A DNA stretch of 64,000 nt, taken from the NCBI RefSeq assembly GCF_025854375.1, contig NZ_CP107575.1:2604001-2668000 (forward strand), in the 5' to 3' direction. Numbering within the stretch: the stretch's first letter is position 1; each line of letters opens with the position of its first letter. Source of the DNA: Glutamicibacter sp. JL.03c. GTDB taxonomy: Bacteria; Actinomycetota; Actinomycetes; Actinomycetales; Micrococcaceae. A model generated the notes under the pieces. The model was not told the DNA's origin and did not search any database. It saw nothing but the letters and a program-made list of their open reading frames with translations. The position numbers and the translations under genes were made by a program. This document shows positions 15,190 through 22,054 of the stretch, in pieces.

Positions 15190-17513
15190 CCCCAGACGAG
15201 GTTGTAGGTGCCGGCCAGCACGGCCGCACCGATAGCCACTGCTCCCAAAACGATGCCAGCCGCAAGCACGGCGGCATCCTTGCCGGTGAAGCTTGCCGTG
15301 CGAATCCAGGTCCGCTCGCCCAGGCCGAAGCCCTTGGCTTCCATGGTCACTGCCAGCCGTCCGGCCCGCCGCAGCGCCTGGACCAGCAATGCCAGGCACT
15401 GCCCCAGCTTCGCCCCGATGCGCTGGGCTACCGTACCGAAGCTGCCCACGCCGCGGGCCCGGCGCGCTAAGCCAAGCGTGGAGAATTCTTCCACCATCAG
15501 CCCCAGCAGGCGCATGCCAGCGAGCGCTCCGAGCACAAAGCGGTGCGGCACCCGCAGCTGCTGCGACAGCGCCCCACCCAGATCGCTGGGATTTGTAGTG
15601 GCCAGCAGCAAAATGCAGGGCAGTGCCAAGGCGAAGGCCCGCAGCCCGGTGGCGATGCCCCCGTGCACCGAGCCTTCGGTGATGCTGAAGATCCCGAACT
15701 GCGCATACACCGCTCCGCTGTCCTGGCCCACCAGCGCAATGCCCCACGCGCCGATGACCCCGGCCACCAGCAAGGGCCAGGCCCGCTTGAAGAACCGTCC
15801 CACGCCCAACCCGGCCAGCGGAAAGGCCAGCAAGGTCGCGCCGACAATCACCACGGCGGAAACCCAGTCCAGGGTGGTGATCAGCGGCAAGGTGGCCGCG
15901 GCCACCGCGCCCAGCTTGGCCAGCGGATTGATCTTGGCCAGCCAGCTACGGCCCACCGGCGCATCAAGCACCGGTCCCCGCGCACTAGCAGGCATCTGAG
16001 GCGCGCCGGCCGCCAAGCGGATCTCCCCTGCGGACAGGACACTGGCCAAATGCTCATCGTGGGTCACCGCAATGATGGCGGTGCCCTTCTCCAGCTGCTC
16101 CACCAGCAATCCGGCCAGTTCCCGCCAGGTATTGGCATCCTGCCCGAAGGTCGGCTCGTCAAGGATCAGCACCTGGGGAGCTGCGGCAAGCACGGTTCCC
16201 ACCGACAGGCGGCGCTTCTCCCCTCCCGAGAGGGTGAAAGGGTTCGCGTCGGCAAGATGTCCCAGTCCCAAGCGCGCCAGCAGCGAGTCGACCAGGGCAT
16301 CCACCTCGGCCGGATCGTATTTCAGCTCGTGGCCTGCGCTGGCTTTGGCGCGCAGCGGGGCGAAGGCCAATTCCTCGCGCACGCTCTGGGTGACGAACTG
16401 GTGTTCCGGCTCCTGGAAGACCGAGCCGATCCGCCCGATCAGCGCTCCTGCTTTCCAGCTGAAGGGTGAAGCATCCAGCCCGTTGGCCAGCCCCCGGGCA
16501 GCCTGCAACTGGCCTGCCGCCGGGACCAGCAAGCCGCCCATGGTCAAGGCCAGGGTTGATTTCCCGGCGCCGTTCTCGCCGCGGATCACCGTGGCGGTGC
16601 CAGCGCGCACCGACAGATCCACGGCTTGGGTCCGCGGCGCGTCGCCAGAGCGGGCACTGACCAGTTGCCGTGCTTCCAGCAGCGGCTCGCCAGATTCGGT
16701 GACGGCGGTTGGCACCTGCGGCAGATAATTCGGCACCCATAATCCGGCCGCCGACAATTCAGAGCGCAGTTCTTCATCATCGATCAATCGCCGCGGATCC
16801 AGGTCGTGGGCCACGCCGCCGCCTGGTTCCAGCACGATGACCCGGTCCATATGCCCGGCCCAGGCATCCAGCCGGTGTTCGACCACCAGCAGCGTGGCGC
16901 CCGAAACCTCGGCGGCGTTCAGCACAGCATCGCGCAAGGGCTCGATGCCCTCGGGGTCGACGTTGGCAGTGGGTTCATCCAGCAGCATCACTCCCGGCTG
17001 CATGGCCAGGATCCCGGCGAGGGCCAGGCGCTGCTTCTGCCCGCCGGAGAGCTCTTGCGTGCGATGGTCCAAGGGCAGCATGCCCAAGCCGACCGCGTCG
17101 AGCGCCTCGGGAATGCGCTGGCGGATGATCGCCGGATCCACCGCCAGGTTCTCGGCGCCAAAGGCCACATCGTCGGCCACCCGGCTTTGCACCACTTGGG
17201 TTTCCGGATCCTGCTGCATCAGGCCGACGGGATGCTCCCGGGCGAAGGCATCGGATCCGTCGATCAGCAGCTGCCCGGTGGACTGCTGGGAGTCATCGGC
17301 TTCCAGCAGGCCCGCCAGGGCATGCAACAAGGTCGACTTGCCGGCCCCGGAAGGACCGACCAGCAGGACCTTTTGACCCGCGGGGATTTCCAGATCCAGT
17401 GACGCGATGGCTGGCTTGTCGCGTTCGGCGTGGTGCCAGCCGAATCCGCGGGCTATGATCTCGGTGCCCCGGCGGGTGGCAGAAGCGGCACCGGTATTGG
17501 CCACCGAACTCAT
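15186..17513 (-). CDS. ECF transporter fusion: two ATPase domains plus EcfT membrane component
   Basis: 775 residues. Domain 1 is an ABC ATPase: Walker A GPSGAGKST at 53-61, then LSGGQKQR and LLDEPTANVD. Domain 2 is a second ATPase: GENGAGKST near 310-318, then LSGGEKRR and LILDEPTFGQD. From about 515 the protein becomes an EcfT transmembrane subunit (INPLAK, then several helices with ALRRAGRLAVTMEAKGFG, which resembles the coupling-helix A-R-G motif). It energises a substrate-binding S component, here the YkoE protein encoded just upstream with an ATGA overlap. A-A-T in one chain is the thiamine-precursor (ThiX/YkoDC) style in actinobacteria. The ATG at 17513 is chosen over an in-frame start at 17606 because of that overlap. 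Confidence 0.93.
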   Translation of the reverse strand: MSSVANTGAASATRRGTEIIARGFGWHHAERDKPAIASLDLEIPAGQKVLLVGPSGAGKSTLLHALAGLLEADDSQQSTGQLLIDGSDAFAREHPVGLMQQDPETQVVQSRVADDVAFGAENLAVDPAIIRQRIPEALDAVGLGMLPLDHRTQELSGGQKQRLALAGILAMQPGVMLLDEPTANVDPEGIEPLRDAVLNAAEVSGATLLVVEHRLDAWAGHMDRVIVLEPGGGVAHDLDPRRLIDDEELRSELSAAGLWVPNYLPQVPTAVTESGEPLLEARQLVSARSGDAPRTQAVDLSVRAGTATVIRGENGAGKSTLALTMGGLLVPAAGQLQAARGLANGLDASPFSWKAGALIGRIGSVFQEPEHQFVTQSVREELAFAPLRAKASAGHELKYDPAEVDALVDSLLARLGLGHLADANPFTLSGGEKRRLSVGTVLAAAPQVLILDEPTFGQDANTWRELAGLLVEQLEKGTAIIAVTHDEHLASVLSAGEIRLAAGAPQMPASARGPVLDAPVGRSWLAKINPLAKLGAVAAATLPLITTLDWVSAVVIVGATLLAFPLAGLGVGRFFKRAWPLLVAGVIGAWGIALVGQDSGAVYAQFGIFSITEGSVHGGIATGLRAFALALPCILLLATTNPSDLGGALSQQLRVPHRFVLGALAGMRLLGLMVEEFSTLGLARRARGVGSFGTVAQRIGAKLGQCLALLVQALRRAGRLAVTMEAKGFGLGERTWIRTASFTGKDAAVLAAGIVLGAVAIGAAVLAGTYNLVWG

Positions 17514-18130
17514 TTTGCGGCCAGTTTTCCGGTTTCCAGATGCGCGCGGCGGCTGGCCAGGGCGCCCAGGGCGCCGGTCTTCGCCAAGCCGCGAGTGGCC
17601 AGCCATGAGAGCAGGCCGGCAACAACCAGGCCGGAGACGCCGGTGGCAACCACATGGAAGAGCTTCAGCGCCGGGGTGTATTCAACGTAGTACGCCAGGA
17701 TGTAGGCCTCGGACACACCGGCGAACAATCCGGAGAACAGGCCAGCGAGCAGTGAAACACCCAGATTCCACTTGCGGTAGCGGAAGGCCGCGAAGACCAG
17801 TTCCGCGCCCAGTCCCTGGACCAGTCCGGAGATCAGCACGGTGAGCCCGTAGTGGGATCCGAGCAGCGCTTCGATGACCGCGGCCAGCAGTTCGCAGTAC
17901 AGCGCAGCACCCGGCTTGCGGATGATCAGCGCGCCGAGCACTGCAGGGAACAGCCAGACACCGGTCAACAGTGCGGCTGCTGGCGGGAATGCTGCGAAAG
18001 CCAGGGAGAACAGCCCGTAGCCTGCGCTCCAGGCCCAGAAAATGACGCCCGAGGCGACGGCGATCACCGATGCGGTGACGATGTCGACGACGCGCCAGCC
18101 CTGGCGGGGCTTTGCTGCTGCTGGATTCAT
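17510..18130 (-). CDS. ykoE: ECF transporter S component, YkoE family (thiamine/HMP uptake)
   Basis: 206 residues, mostly hydrophobic with about five or six helices. DIVTASVIAVASGVIFW, LLTGVWLFPAVLGALIIRKPGAALYCELLAA and LLGSHYGLTVLISGLVQGLGAELVF are the family hallmarks. YkoE binds thiamine or its pyrimidine precursor and passes it to the ATPase-EcfT fusion that follows. The start is set by a perfect AGGAGG (18138-18143) seven bases upstream. A TPP riboswitch in the leader supports the thiamine assignment directly. Confidence 0.93.
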   Translation of the reverse strand: MNPAAAKPRQGWRVVDIVTASVIAVASGVIFWAWSAGYGLFSLAFAAFPPAAALLTGVWLFPAVLGALIIRKPGAALYCELLAAVIEALLGSHYGLTVLISGLVQGLGAELVFAAFRYRKWNLGVSLLAGLFSGLFAGVSEAYILAYYVEYTPALKLFHVVATGVSGLVVAGLLSWLATRGLAKTGALGALASRRAHLETGKLAAK

Positions 18131-18137
18131 TGTTGGT

Positions 18138-18155
18138 CCTCCTATATCAAGGAGG
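18138..18155 (-). promoter_or_regulatory. Shine-Dalgarno sequestering hairpin (expression platform) before ykoE
   Basis: On the minus strand CCTCCT (18150-18155) is followed by six bases and AGGAGG (18138-18143), the ribosome site of ykoE. The pairing hides the whole Shine-Dalgarno sequence. Together with the riboswitch upstream it suggests control of translation initiation rather than termination. Confidence 0.65.
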
Positions 18156-18204
18156 GGAGATGTACGGGCTGAAGGCGCGCTGCGCCCACGTCCGCATCCG
18201 AGAT

Positions 18205-18314
18205 GCTCGACTTCCTTCGCCGGTACTAGCCGGAGCAGGTTCGAGGGTCTGCGATCTATCGCACTCTCAGCGTCTTGCGACTCCAGCTTCGAAGTCTGAC
18301 GCTCCCCTGTCGGA
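18205..18314 (-). ncRNA. TPP riboswitch (THI element)
   Basis: The minus strand contains the conserved THI-box blocks in order: GGGGAGC, then GCTGAGAGTGCG, then GACCCTCGAACCTG, then CCGGCTAGTACCGGCG and AAGGAAGT. CTGAGAG and ACC-GAACCTG are the thiamine pyrophosphate binding core. The element precedes ykoE and its A-A-T partner. When TPP is abundant, expression should fall, probably through the downstream hairpin that covers the ribosome site. Confidence 0.95.
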
Positions 18315-18391
18315 AAATTACTGCCCACCTACCATACCGCAGGTATGCTGGGCAGAGGAACGATAAGTCGCGACATTGAAGCGAGGGCAAA

Positions 18392-18643
18392 ATGAATACA
18401 GTGCAGAAACTTGCCACCACAGGTATTTCTATCGGCGCCGGTTTTGTCGGCAGCAAGCTGGTTGATCAGCTGTGGAAGGGTTTTACCGGAAACAAGGCTC
18501 CTCGCAAGGGCAGCGAAGAAGCGGCTGAGGCCTCATTGCGCCAGGCTCTGGGATTTGCGATCTTCTCATCCATTGTTGCCGCCACCATCCAGGTGCTGGC
18601 AGACCGTGGCACCAACAAGGTCGTCGCGCGTTTCAGCAAGTAG
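18392..18643 (+). CDS. DUF4235 family membrane protein
   Basis: 83 residues. GFVGSKLVDQLWKGFTGNKAP, then ALGFAIFSSIVAATIQVLADRGTNK is the DUF4235 pattern: two hydrophobic helices with a W-K-F-TG-K-P linker. These short actinobacterial proteins have no known function. It stands alone, followed by a strong bidirectional terminator shared with the Mrp operon. Confidence 0.88.
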   Translation: MNTVQKLATTGISIGAGFVGSKLVDQLWKGFTGNKAPRKGSEEAAEASLRQALGFAIFSSIVAATIQVLADRGTNKVVARFSK

Positions 18644-18651
18644 TTCTCGAG

Positions 18652-18688
18652 AAAGGCGGCGTCCCACCATGGGTGGGACGCCGCCTTT
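18652..18688. terminator. Bidirectional terminator between the DUF4235 gene and mnhG
   Basis: Arms 18652-18668 and 18672-18688 form a 17-bp GC-rich perfect stem with a three-base loop, flanked by AAA and TTT. It serves both convergent genes. Confidence 0.88.
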
Positions 18689-18695
18689 CTGCTCT

Positions 18696-19100
18696 CTAGT
18701 CTTCGGCTTTCTCCGCTTCCTTCGACGAGATGTCGATGGCGCCGGTGCCCGGAGTGCTGCCGACCTTGTCAACGACCTGCTTGAGCTCATCTGCGTAGAG
18801 CGAGTCCTTGGCCGCGTGCTTGGTGCGGTAGCCCGAACGACCGATCATGTGCGCCGATACCGGTGCGGTCAGAAGCTGCATGCCCCAGGCCAGGAGGAGC
18901 AGCGGCACCACTGCCCAGCTGCGCAGGTGGATCGCGAGCCCGGCGAAGATCAGCAGGAATCCAAGGACCTGCGGTTTTGTGGCCGCGTGCATGCGGGTGA
19001 GCATGTCGGGGAAGGTGAGCAGGCCGATCCCGGCGATCAGCGACATCAGGCAGCCCAGGATCAGCAGCACCGCGACGAGAATATCCAAGAACATCTCCAT
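18696..19100 (-). CDS. mnhG: Na+/H+ antiporter subunit G (Mrp/Mnh)
   Basis: 134 residues, three transmembrane helices. The segment GIGLLTFPDMLTRMHAATKPQVLG is the MnhG/PhaG signature. It is the last gene of the operon; its ATG overlaps the mnhF stop (ATGA). The C-terminal 40 residues are hydrophilic and not conserved in the family. MnhG is a small membrane subunit of the multi-subunit Mrp complex, which exchanges Na+ for H+ and supports salt and alkaline pH tolerance. Confidence 0.94.
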   Translation of the reverse strand: MEMFLDILVAVLLILGCLMSLIAGIGLLTFPDMLTRMHAATKPQVLGFLLIFAGLAIHLRSWAVVPLLLLAWGMQLLTAPVSAHMIGRSGYRTKHAAKDSLYADELKQVVDKVGSTPGTGAIDISSKEAEKAED

Positions 19101-19366
19101 CAGGCATTCCTCTGATCGGAAACGTAGCGCGAAACGGTGACCGAGCCGATGAAGCCCAGAGTGCAGGCGGCGATGACGAACAGCAAATAGTCGGTGTGCC
19201 GGTTGAAGGCCATCTCCAGGCACAGGGCCGCGGAGATGATCAGCAGCATCACGTCCAGGGCCAGCACGCGATCCAGGATCGAGGGCCCCTTGGCTACGCG
19301 GATGACACAAGCAAGGGTGGCCAGGCCGAGCATGATGCCGCAAATCCACATCACGATTTCCATCAT
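19100..19366 (-). CDS. mnhF: Na+/H+ antiporter subunit F (Mrp/Mnh)
   Basis: 88 residues, three helices. RVAKGPSILDRVLALDVMLL is the MnhF/PhaF signature. Two neighbouring ATG codons (19366 and 19363) are possible. The first lies six bases after GGGG; the second overlaps the mnhE stop as ATGA. The subunit is part of the membrane arm of the Mrp complex, and in some homologues (such as BrnQ-like PhaF) was linked to bile salt transport, which is not implied here. Confidence 0.93.
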   Translation of the reverse strand: MMEIVMWICGIMLGLATLACVIRVAKGPSILDRVLALDVMLLIISAALCLEMAFNRHTDYLLFVIAACTLGFIGSVTVSRYVSDQRNA

Positions 19367-19995
19367 TTTTTGCCCCTCATTCGCATCAGGTTGGGTCCGC
19401 ATTCGTGCTTGATCGCATCGAATTCATCACGGCTGCCGATCGCCATGATCATGCGGCGTTCGATGTCACGCACCGCCTCGCGGGCGCGGTCCATATCCTG
19501 CTGCGACTCGATGTTGATGTAGTGCAGGTACAAGGTGGAGGAGCTGCGATCCACGTCTATGACGAAGGACCCCGGGATCAAGGTCAGCACATGGCCGACC
19601 GTGGTCACGATCAGATCCGAGTCGGTGCGCAACGGAACCGCGATCACGCCGCTGCGGGTCCTTTTCCCGCGGAATACCGCCAGCTTGGCCACTTCGAAGC
19701 TGGCCACGAACACCTGGCCAATAAACCAGATGAACAGCTGCAGGCAGTACCAGAGGTTCATGCGCCCCGAAAGCACCACCGGCGGCAGCGGGAAGAGCGT
19801 GACGATCAGCAGCGCGATGATCGCGCCGAAGATCAGGTTCGCCGGCGAGAAGTCCTGCCACAGGGCGCACCACACGAAAAGCAGCAGGGCCAGCAGCGGC
19901 CATTCCTGCTTGAGTGTCGCCCGGTGGCGCACGCCAGAGGTATCCAGCGCGTCATCAATACGCTGGTCGCCGGGTTTCAAATTCTTAGTCGGCAT
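19363..19995 (-). CDS. mnhE: Na+/H+ antiporter subunit E (Mrp/Mnh)
   Basis: 210 residues. Helices around LLALLLFVWCALW and LIFGAIIALLIVTLF are followed by LFIWFIGQVFVASFEVAKLAVF and a cytoplasmic domain with LRTDSDLIVTTVGHVLTLIPGSFVIDVD, which is the MnhE pattern (TPGT/S and D-D). The extended N-terminal 30 residues are hydrophilic. It lies 8 bases downstream of mnhD and is needed for assembly of the complex. Confidence 0.94.
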   Translation of the reverse strand: MPTKNLKPGDQRIDDALDTSGVRHRATLKQEWPLLALLLFVWCALWQDFSPANLIFGAIIALLIVTLFPLPPVVLSGRMNLWYCLQLFIWFIGQVFVASFEVAKLAVFRGKRTRSGVIAVPLRTDSDLIVTTVGHVLTLIPGSFVIDVDRSSSTLYLHYINIESQQDMDRAREAVRDIERRMIMAIGSRDEFDAIKHECGPNLMRMRGKK

Positions 19996-20003
19996 CGTCC
20001 CCC

Positions 20004-21608
20004 CTATCCAAGTGGCAAGATCGCGGTGATGTACGCTTCACGGGCGATCAGCTCCGCGGCGACTCGTTCACAGAAATCGAAAATCGGCCCGGCGAAAATG
20101 GTCAGCGCAATGCCTGCGGCAACCAGCGACCCGGTGGCGTAGCGCATGCCCCACGGCAAGGACTTCGCCTCCAATTCCCGCGCGAGCTTCAAGCCCAGGG
20201 CAGGGTTCTGCGCCCCTCCGGCGGCAGTTTCGGCCGCTACCGCGGCTGCTTCATCCACCAGTTCCTGGTTGGGCACCTCGGCATCAGCGGCGCGACGCCA
20301 GAAGATGCGGGCCCACACGCGAATGATCGCCAGCAGCGTCAGCAGGCTGGTCAGCAAGCCAGCGCCCACCACAGCCCAGGTCAGCGGATCCGCATCCTGC
20401 ACCGCGGCATGGAGCAAGCCGAACTTCCCGAGGAATCCGGAAAACGGAGGGATGCCGCCCAGGTTGATGGCCGGGATGAAGAAGAGCAGCGACAGGGCCG
20501 GCGAGAGCTTGGCCAGCGATCCGAGCTTCGTGACATTCGAGCTTCCGGCACGCCGCTCAATCAATCCCGCCACCATGAACAGCGAGGTCTGCACGATGAT
20601 GTGGTGCCCGACGTAGTAGATGGTCGCGGCGATGGCCAGCGGTCCCCCGACGGCCACTCCGAAGATCAGGTAGCCGATGTGGCTGGTCAGGGTGAAGGAG
20701 AGCATGCGCTTGAAGTCCGTCTGCGCCAGCGCGCCGAGGATACCGATGACCATGGTCAATGCCGCGACCACGAGCAGCCCGGCATTGACCACCCCGCCCG
20801 GGAAGAGCAGCGTTTCGGTACGCACGATCGCGTAGACGCCGACCTTGGTCAGCAAGCCGGCGAACACCGCGGTCACGGGCGCTGGCGCCGTCGGGTAGGA
20901 GTCAGGCAGCCACAGCGACAGCGGGAACACCGCGGCCTTGATGCCGAAGGCAATCAGCAGCAGCACATGCAAAATCAGTTGCGGTCCCTGATCCAGCTCC
21001 GGCAGCTTCACCGCCAGGTCGGCCATGTTCACCGTGCCGGTCGCGGCATAGGTCATGGCGATGGCCATCAGGAAGATCACCGAGGACACCACGGACACCA
21101 CCACATAGGTGGTACCGGCGCGGATGCGTTCGGCGGTGCCGCCCAGTGTCAGCAGCACGTAGCTGGCGGTGAGCAGGATTTCGAACCCGACGTACAGGTT
21201 GAACAAGTCGGCGGCCAAGAAGGCGTTGGACACTCCGGCCAGCAGGATGAGGTAGGCCGGGTGGAAGACCGAGACCGGGCCGGGTTCTTCGCCGTCGGCC
21301 AAGCCCTGGCTGGTGGCGAAGAAGAGCACGGCCAGCGAGACGAGGGTGGAAACCAGCAGCATGAAGGAGCTGAAGCCATCAACCATCAGCGCGATGCCGA
21401 AGGGCGAATACCAGCCGCCGATGTGGATGGCGTAGCTTTCCCCGCCCCACACCGCCGCGAGCATCCCGGCTTCCAGCATCAGGGTCAGGCACAGGACGCC
21501 GATGGTGATCAGCCGCTGGGTGCGCACCTGGCGGCGGGCCAGGAACGCGGCTCCGGCGCCGATAATCGGCAGGACGACCGCAAGGGGTGCCAAGTCCAGA
21601 AAATTCAC
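20004..21608 (-). CDS. mnhD: Na+/H+ antiporter subunit D (Mrp/Mnh, NuoN-like)
   Basis: 534 residues, about 14 helices, homologous to the proton-pumping NuoL/M/N subunits of complex I. Conserved charged sites include FNLYVGFEILLTASYVLL (Glu in the membrane), KAAVFPLSLWLPDSYPTAPAPVTAVFAGLLTKVGVYAI (the two key lysines) and DFKRMLSFTLTSHIGY. The loop around residues 440-470 is an acidic Ala/Glu insert. Its start overlaps the mnhC stop. It forms part of the ion path of the antiporter. Confidence 0.95.
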   Translation of the reverse strand: MNFLDLAPLAVVLPIIGAGAAFLARRQVRTQRLITIGVLCLTLMLEAGMLAAVWGGESYAIHIGGWYSPFGIALMVDGFSSFMLLVSTLVSLAVLFFATSQGLADGEEPGPVSVFHPAYLILLAGVSNAFLAADLFNLYVGFEILLTASYVLLTLGGTAERIRAGTTYVVVSVVSSVIFLMAIAMTYAATGTVNMADLAVKLPELDQGPQLILHVLLLIAFGIKAAVFPLSLWLPDSYPTAPAPVTAVFAGLLTKVGVYAIVRTETLLFPGGVVNAGLLVVAALTMVIGILGALAQTDFKRMLSFTLTSHIGYLIFGVAVGGPLAIAATIYYVGHHIIVQTSLFMVAGLIERRAGSSNVTKLGSLAKLSPALSLLFFIPAINLGGIPPFSGFLGKFGLLHAAVQDADPLTWAVVGAGLLTSLLTLLAIIRVWARIFWRRAADAEVPNQELVDEAAAVAAETAAGGAQNPALGLKLARELEAKSLPWGMRYATGSLVAAGIALTIFAGPIFDFCERVAAELIAREAYITAILPLG

Positions 21609-22054
21609 TCTTCCCCCTCGCGCACTGGGCGGCCTTCTTCATCGACGAATTCGGTCGTGTCCTCTGCCACCGGCGAGTCTTCCTCTTCATCGTAAGCGGT
21701 TTTCTGCGAGACCTTGATATCTTCGGTGTCATCGGCCAGTTCATCGGCGCTGGTCAGCGTCCACGAACGGTAGATCATCGCCAGCAGGAAGGCGGTGACC
21801 GCGAAGGTGATCACGATGGCTGTGAGGATCAGCGCCTGCGGCAGCGGGTCCGAGTATTCCTCGGCCGCCAGCCCCGATTGGAAGAGCGGGGCGACCCCTC
21901 GCCGTCCTCCGCTGGTGAGGATCAGCAGGTTGATGCCGTTGCCCAGCAGCATGATGCCCAGCAGCACGCGGGTGAGCGTGCGTTCGAGCACCAGATAGAA
22001 TCCGGCAGCCAGCAGCACCCCGGTGATCACGAGGAAGGTGATGTTCACGCTCAT
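21605..22054 (-). CDS. mnhC: Na+/H+ antiporter subunit C (Mrp/Mnh, NuoK-like)
   Basis: 149 residues. Three helices cover the first 110 residues, with LLGIMLLGNGINLLIL and DPLPQALILTAIVITFAVTAF, the NuoK/MnhC signature. The last 40 residues form an acidic tail rich in Glu and Asp that is longer than in most homologues. Overlaps both neighbours by four bases. Part of the Mrp membrane complex. Confidence 0.95.
   Translation of the reverse strand: MSVNITFLVITGVLLAAGFYLVLERTLTRVLLGIMLLGNGINLLILTSGGRRGVAPLFQSGLAAEEYSDPLPQALILTAIVITFAVTAFLLAMIYRSWTLTSADELADDTEDIKVSQKTAYDEEEDSPVAEDTTEFVDEEGRPVREGEE

Noticed and set aside
20409-21695. 428-codon plus-strand frame inside mnhD/mnhC
   Set aside because: Composition dominated by Gln, His, Gly and Asp in the antisense of hydrophobic membrane genes; an artefact of the complementary strand.
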